Assembly (NCBI GenBank): GCA_003979345.1
Contig: RYVZ01000001.1
Span: 62,001-126,000 of the forward strand
Length of the DNA: 64,000 bases
Direction of reading: 5' to 3'
DNA from: Lachnospiraceae bacterium
GTDB taxonomy: Bacteria; Bacillota; Clostridia; Lachnospirales; Lachnospiraceae
In this document: positions 60,830 through 64,000 of the stretch, one piece after another
Position numbering within the stretch: position 1 is the first letter of the stretch
Layout of the letters: each line of letters starts with the position of its first letter
The notes under the pieces: generated by a model
The model's input: only the letters and a program-made list of their open reading frames with translations
Told to the model about the DNA's origin: nothing
Databases searched by the model: none
Program-made: the position numbers and the translations under genes

Positions 60830-60860
60830 AAGGAAACGCTGATTTGATCAGCGCTTCCTT
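60830..60860. repeat. AAGGAAACGC palindrome, copy 2
   Basis: AAGGAAACGCTGAT (60830-60843) pairs with ATCAGCGCTTCCTT (60847-60860), one mismatch. It sits 26 bases upstream of the DUF3795 start. Related to 21440-21467. Confidence 0.7.
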
Positions 60861-60988
60861 AACATAGCATATTAAACAGGACATCTGTATGTCATGATTT
60901 CCGGCTCTCTAACAAAATCCGGTCATAATCTGTAGAAATTTGTATTTCTCCGGCAATGTTCTTTCAAATTTCTGATGCATCAGTACAT

Positions 60989-61726
60989 CTATGCAAAAAT
61001 CGTATACACTGCAGTTTTGGATACACTGTCCACATGAACATATACATCCATGCATGTCATACCACCCTTTTCATAGACATGTTCGAAGCAGGCAAGAATG
61101 TTATCGTACATTTTTTCCTGAAATCCGTTGACCTCTAAATATGCCATGATCTTTTTATAGGCATTCGGTATGCGCTCAAACGCAGCAGAGAATGGGTCAT
61201 AGATCGTGATCACCGCATACTCCGCGTCGATTTGATCGTGATATTCCACACCCGGACAATCCGTTTGAAACCCTTCCGGCAGGACATAGGCGGACACATA
61301 GCCCCGCATGCCGAACCGGTTCTGTAATTCAGCGGATACAAACGGGAAATCCCAGCCAATCTGCATGGCATCCGGCGCACACGCAAGCAGCCCTGACCTT
61401 TGTGCCCATCTTTCCATATAACCGTTCACATCGTCTTCCGGATTCGGCGTTACCATCACATATCTCGCCATGCGGAAGCCCTTTACGGTCTTAATCGTGA
61501 TCTCGGAATAACTATGTTCATCATTTGTCAGGTTCTGCCGGACCAACTCATCCAATTTGCAGGAGAACAGATCGCTTAATGCGATCAGTTTTCCCAGTTC
61601 GGGAATGATCTCATCGGACTCCCACCTTGCAACGGTCTGACGGGAAACGGACATTTCATCCGCAAGTTGTTCCTGTGTTATCTTTTTTTGTTTTCTCAAA
61701 TACTGAATGTTTTTTCCAAGACTCAT
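60989..61726 (-). CDS. XRE-family regulator with GyrI-like effector domain
   Basis: A 245-residue regulator. N-terminal Cro/CI helix-turn-helix: IQYLRKQKKITQEQLADEMS, then VSRQTVARWESDEIIPEL. Residues about 75-245 look like a GyrI/AraC-effector ligand-binding domain (EITIKTVKGFRMARYVMVTP; YHDQIDAEYAVITIYDP). Such fusions bind small hydrophobic ligands. ATG 61726 follows AGGAGGAG. The next gene upstream is a MerR regulator with the same kind of effector domain. Confidence 0.83.
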   Translation of the reverse strand: MSLGKNIQYLRKQKKITQEQLADEMSVSRQTVARWESDEIIPELGKLIALSDLFSCKLDELVRQNLTNDEHSYSEITIKTVKGFRMARYVMVTPNPEDDVNGYMERWAQRSGLLACAPDAMQIGWDFPFVSAELQNRFGMRGYVSAYVLPEGFQTDCPGVEYHDQIDAEYAVITIYDPFSAAFERIPNAYKKIMAYLEVNGFQEKMYDNILACFEHVYEKGGMTCMDVYVHVDSVSKTAVYTIFA

Positions 61727-62069
61727 GCTGCTCCTCCTGTTCTTTACGCCTTCCGCTTCTACAAATAAACGATAGCATACGGGTATTTTCTTTTACGCGG
61801 AAGCATCCAAGCCTGCCGGATGCCCTGCGGTACCCCGGCATTTATTATCGCACGGAAGAGAAACAAAATACACCATCCAAAAAGCGCATTTTAGAAAGCC
61901 CTTGTCATCCGCCGCGTGACATATGCCAGTATCGGAGGGCATTTCAATACGGTATTCTGACTGCGAACGCGGCAGATTACCATATGCACGCGGCGGATGC
62001 CATGCATAATGGTACAGGCTGACTTACACACGCGGCGGACTGCAATCTGCACAGCCCGCCGCACATATG
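61727..62069. repeat. Intergenic region with repeated CCGCCGCGTG-CATATG arms
   Basis: 343 bases without a supported gene. ATCCGCCGCGTG plus CATATG occurs at 61908-61925 and inverted at 61981-61998; related CGCGGCGGA and GCCGCACATATG pieces lie at 62031-62069, with a GCGGCGG / CCGCCGC stem-loop just after the MerR stop. It looks like degenerate palindromic repeats. Confidence 0.5.
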
Positions 62070-62879
62070 TTATTTTTTCCGAATCGGAAAATATACCTCC
62101 GTCTCCCAGTCTTCGGGCGACAGGGAATGTAACTGTGTCTTGGTATAAAGATCAAACGGCGCCCCCGCGATCTCATATCCGTTTTCGGCAATCCATGAGA
62201 TGACCGCGCCATAAGCCTCCGAGAGCGTGGAATACGGTCCGTGATGCACAGTCATTGCACAAGAGCACGGTTCCATCACGGCATCCGCCCTGTCCTTTTC
62301 TTTGATCCCGACAAAGACTTCAATATCCGAGGATTCATGACAAAATTCCTCGTCATAATACCTTGCTCCGTTTAGTCCTGACGGGGTGATATGGGGAGAT
62401 TCTTTATGTATACGCTCAAAAAGTTTCCCGTAATAAACAGCAAATTCATCCACCCCCATCACCGCGCGCTGTGCCAGCACATACATTTGCGGAGAGTCTT
62501 TCACTTCGATCGTATATCCCTTCTGATACGCCATAACATCACCTGTCCTTTCGAATACAGAAATATGTGTCTGGAGCTCTTTCAGGATGATCTGCATTTC
62601 CTGCTGTTTCGCGCATATTTTTTCACACTGTCTGCGCAGAATGTTCATCAATTCTTTGTGATCCGAAACAGTGATCAGATATTGAATTTCCTCCAAAGAA
62701 AAACCATAGCGTTTTAGACGCTGTATATAGTTCATTTGATCGATCTGCTCCGTCCGGTAATAGCGGTACCCTGTCATATGGTCCACCTCTGCCGGAATGA
62801 GCAGCCCGATTTTATCATAATGGTGAAGTGTCTTTACGCTCGTCTGGCAAGCCTTGGAAAATTCTCCGATCTGCAGCAT
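62070..62879 (-). CDS. MerR-family regulator with GyrI-like effector domain
   Basis: A 269-residue regulator of the BmrR/TipA kind. MerR helix-turn-helix and wing: MLQIGEFSKACQTSVKTLHH, YDKIGLLIPAEV, TGYRYYRTEQIDQMN; a coiled dimerisation helix (about 75-125); then a GyrI-like ligand domain with VMEPCSCAMTVHHGPYSTLS and WIAENGYEIAGAP. ATG 62879 follows GGGGG at 10 bases; 62888 is too close to it. Its promoter has the 19-base spacer of MerR-activated promoters, so it probably activates itself. No efflux pump gene is adjacent. Confidence 0.9.
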   Translation of the reverse strand: MLQIGEFSKACQTSVKTLHHYDKIGLLIPAEVDHMTGYRYYRTEQIDQMNYIQRLKRYGFSLEEIQYLITVSDHKELMNILRRQCEKICAKQQEMQIILKELQTHISVFERTGDVMAYQKGYTIEVKDSPQMYVLAQRAVMGVDEFAVYYGKLFERIHKESPHITPSGLNGARYYDEEFCHESSDIEVFVGIKEKDRADAVMEPCSCAMTVHHGPYSTLSEAYGAVISWIAENGYEIAGAPFDLYTKTQLHSLSPEDWETEVYFPIRKK

Positions 62880-62903
62880 CCTGATCATGCCCCCTTTGCA
62901 ACA

Positions 62904-62953
62904 TAGATTCGAATCTAAGACCAGTATACCTTCTGACCTAAGAGGAGGGTCAA
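62904..62953 (-). promoter_or_regulatory. MerR-type promoter with 19-bp spacer
   Basis: On the minus strand, -35 TTGACC (62953-62948), 19 bases with CCT...AGG ends, -10 TATACT (62928-62923). A perfect palindrome TAGATTCGAATCTA (62904-62917) lies at the start of transcription. Confidence 0.8.
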
Positions 62954-62993
62954 GTGCTTTTTTATATTTTAGAACGGATAAAAAATATTTGTT

Positions 62994-64000
62994 CTATCTC
63001 CCCAACATTTCCTCTATAAAAATGCCGTAACCGCGCGTCGCGTCATTGACAAGCACATGTGTCACGGCGCCGATCAGTCTGCCGTTTTGGATGATCGGGC
63101 TGCCGCTCATACCCTGTACAATGCCGCCCGTCAATGCAATAAGACGTCTGTCCGTCACCTGAATCGTGATTCCTTTATTGATATTCTGGCTGTCATAATC
63201 CAGATCAACGATCTCAATATCATAGTAGCTTGCTTCTCCGTCAATATTGCAGTAGATCTGTGCCGGTCCGATACTGACCTCCTGCTTTAATCCAATTTCT
63301 ATCGGCTCGGCTTCAATTTGTTCCATCAGTTTTCTGTTCACCTCGCCGTGAATCCCCGAAGCACTGTTTTCCGTCACGCTTCCAAGACAATTACTATCCG
63401 TATAGCGGATAATACCTGTCAATTCTCCCGGCACTCCGCGTTTACCCTTAGTAATGCCGATGATATCGGTACGGTAAAGCGCACCTTCTCCAAGCTCAAG
63501 CATCACACCGATATCACTGTCGCTGACGCCATGACCGAGTGCTCCAAATTCACCGTCCGCGTCCACATATGTCAGGGTGCCGATCCCCTGCGCGCTATCC
63601 TTGATCCATATGCCAATCTTGTATTCCCTGTCCTGATCACGGGCAGGGCGCACCGCCACATCAAACTGCTCTCCGCCCCGCTCTATCGTCATTACCATGA
63701 CTTCGCCGTTTGACTGTGCCACTCTTGATACAAAATCACTTTTTCCGGTCACAGGTGTTCCATTCACACTCAATATATAATCCCCCACACGCAGTACATG
63801 CTCCGCCGGCATAACGAGATTTCCCTGTTCATTCACAAAATCACTTGTACCGATCACCAGGACTCCCGGTGTCTTCACATAAATGCCGATCGGCAGTCCG
63901 GCAGGATACACCATAGACTCGTCGATCACTTCGATCTGCACGGTCTTAAACGGAATAATACCAAACAGGCGCAGTTCAGCCCTGTAGCTGTTCTCCGCAT
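62994..64000 (-). CDS. spoIVB: SpoIVB sporulation serine peptidase, 5' end cut
   Basis: The frame enters from the right edge; about 335 C-terminal residues are visible. A PDZ domain (about AEHVLRVGDYILSVNG and GTPVTGKSDFVSRV) precedes the S55 peptidase domain (GIGTLTYVDADGEFGALGHG; the catalytic His is expected here) with the Ser motif VQGMSGSPIIQNG. SpoIVB, made in the forespore, triggers sigma-K processing in Bacillus. In Clostridia spo0A normally follows directly; here a MerR gene does. Confidence 0.93.
   Translation of the reverse strand, partial: AENSYRAELRLFGIIPFKTVQIEVIDESMVYPAGLPIGIYVKTPGVLVIGTSDFVNEQGNLVMPAEHVLRVGDYILSVNGTPVTGKSDFVSRVAQSNGEVMVMTIERGGEQFDVAVRPARDQDREYKIGIWIKDSAQGIGTLTYVDADGEFGALGHGVSDSDIGVMLELGEGALYRTDIIGITKGKRGVPGELTGIIRYTDSNCLGSVTENSASGIHGEVNRKLMEQIEAEPIEIGLKQEVSIGPAQIYCNIDGEASYYDIEIVDLDYDSQNINKGITIQVTDRRLIALTGGIVQGMSGSPIIQNGRLIGAVTHVLVNDATRGYGIFIEEMLGR

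Overview
The window looks like a chromosomal segment of a spore-forming member of the Lachnospiraceae (Bacillota, Clostridia). GC is near 50 percent, Shine-Dalgarno sites are strong AGGAGG types, and the gene neighbourhoods are clostridial: gap-pgk-tpiA, remA-gmk-rpoZ, pgsA-rimO-cinA-recA-recX, xerD-spoIIM-nudix, and spoIVB with spo0A. Nearly all genes lie on the minus strand, so operons are read from high to low coordinates. No tRNA, rRNA, CRISPR array, prophage or intact insertion sequence was seen.

Layout by increasing coordinate. 1-4 kb: a truncated lipoprotein, smpB, rnr and secG (trans-translation, RNA decay, secretion). 4-5.8 kb: a divergent TetR regulator and membrane-anchored alpha/beta hydrolase. 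6-10.1 kb: an operon of vWA protein, MoxR ATPase and leucine-rich-repeat protein. 10.5-15.5 kb: enolase with a Cys-rich insertion, a glycerol-1-phosphate dehydrogenase-like gene coupled to a membrane protein, and gpmI. 15.6-18.4 kb: a transmembrane Ser/Thr kinase and a lipoprotein that copies its extracellular domain. 18.5-21.4 kb: all four bacterial t6A genes (tsaC, tsaD, tsaE, tsaB). 21.6-25.1 kb: tpiA, pgk, gap. 25.4-33.2 kb: histidinol phosphatase, mnmA, a SpoVB-like flippase, a sugar-binding-fold/GGDEF protein, DAHP synthase and xerD. 33.4-39 kb: spoIIM, Nudix hydrolase, aspartate aminotransferase, PP2C phosphatase, RNase Y. 39.1-41.6 kb: a decayed signalling locus and a YoeB-type toxin-antitoxin pair. 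41.8-44 kb: a secreted protein behind a poly-G promoter, and an L,D-transpeptidase. 44.1-57.5 kb: recX, recA, an acyltransferase, cinA, pgsA, rimO, rpoZ, gmk, remA, yicC, rqcH, glgA and an internally deleted spo0A. 57.6-63 kb: six accessory genes lying between spo0A and spoIVB. The window ends inside spoIVB.

The strongest unusual observations are: (1) an 11-base poly-G tract between a perfect -35 and a good -10, giving a 21-bp spacer, a candidate phase-variable promoter; (2) a Spo0A that keeps the start of its receiver domain but lacks the rest, including the phosphoacceptor region; (3) three CxC motifs in an extra loop of enolase, and an unrelated insert in RNase R; (4) a kinase ectodomain repeated as a free lipoprotein; (5) a deletion-fusion pseudogene joining an RsbW-like gene to a hybrid histidine kinase; (6) a conserved 18-bp element upstream of three unrelated genes, plus several families of small palindromic and tandem repeats.
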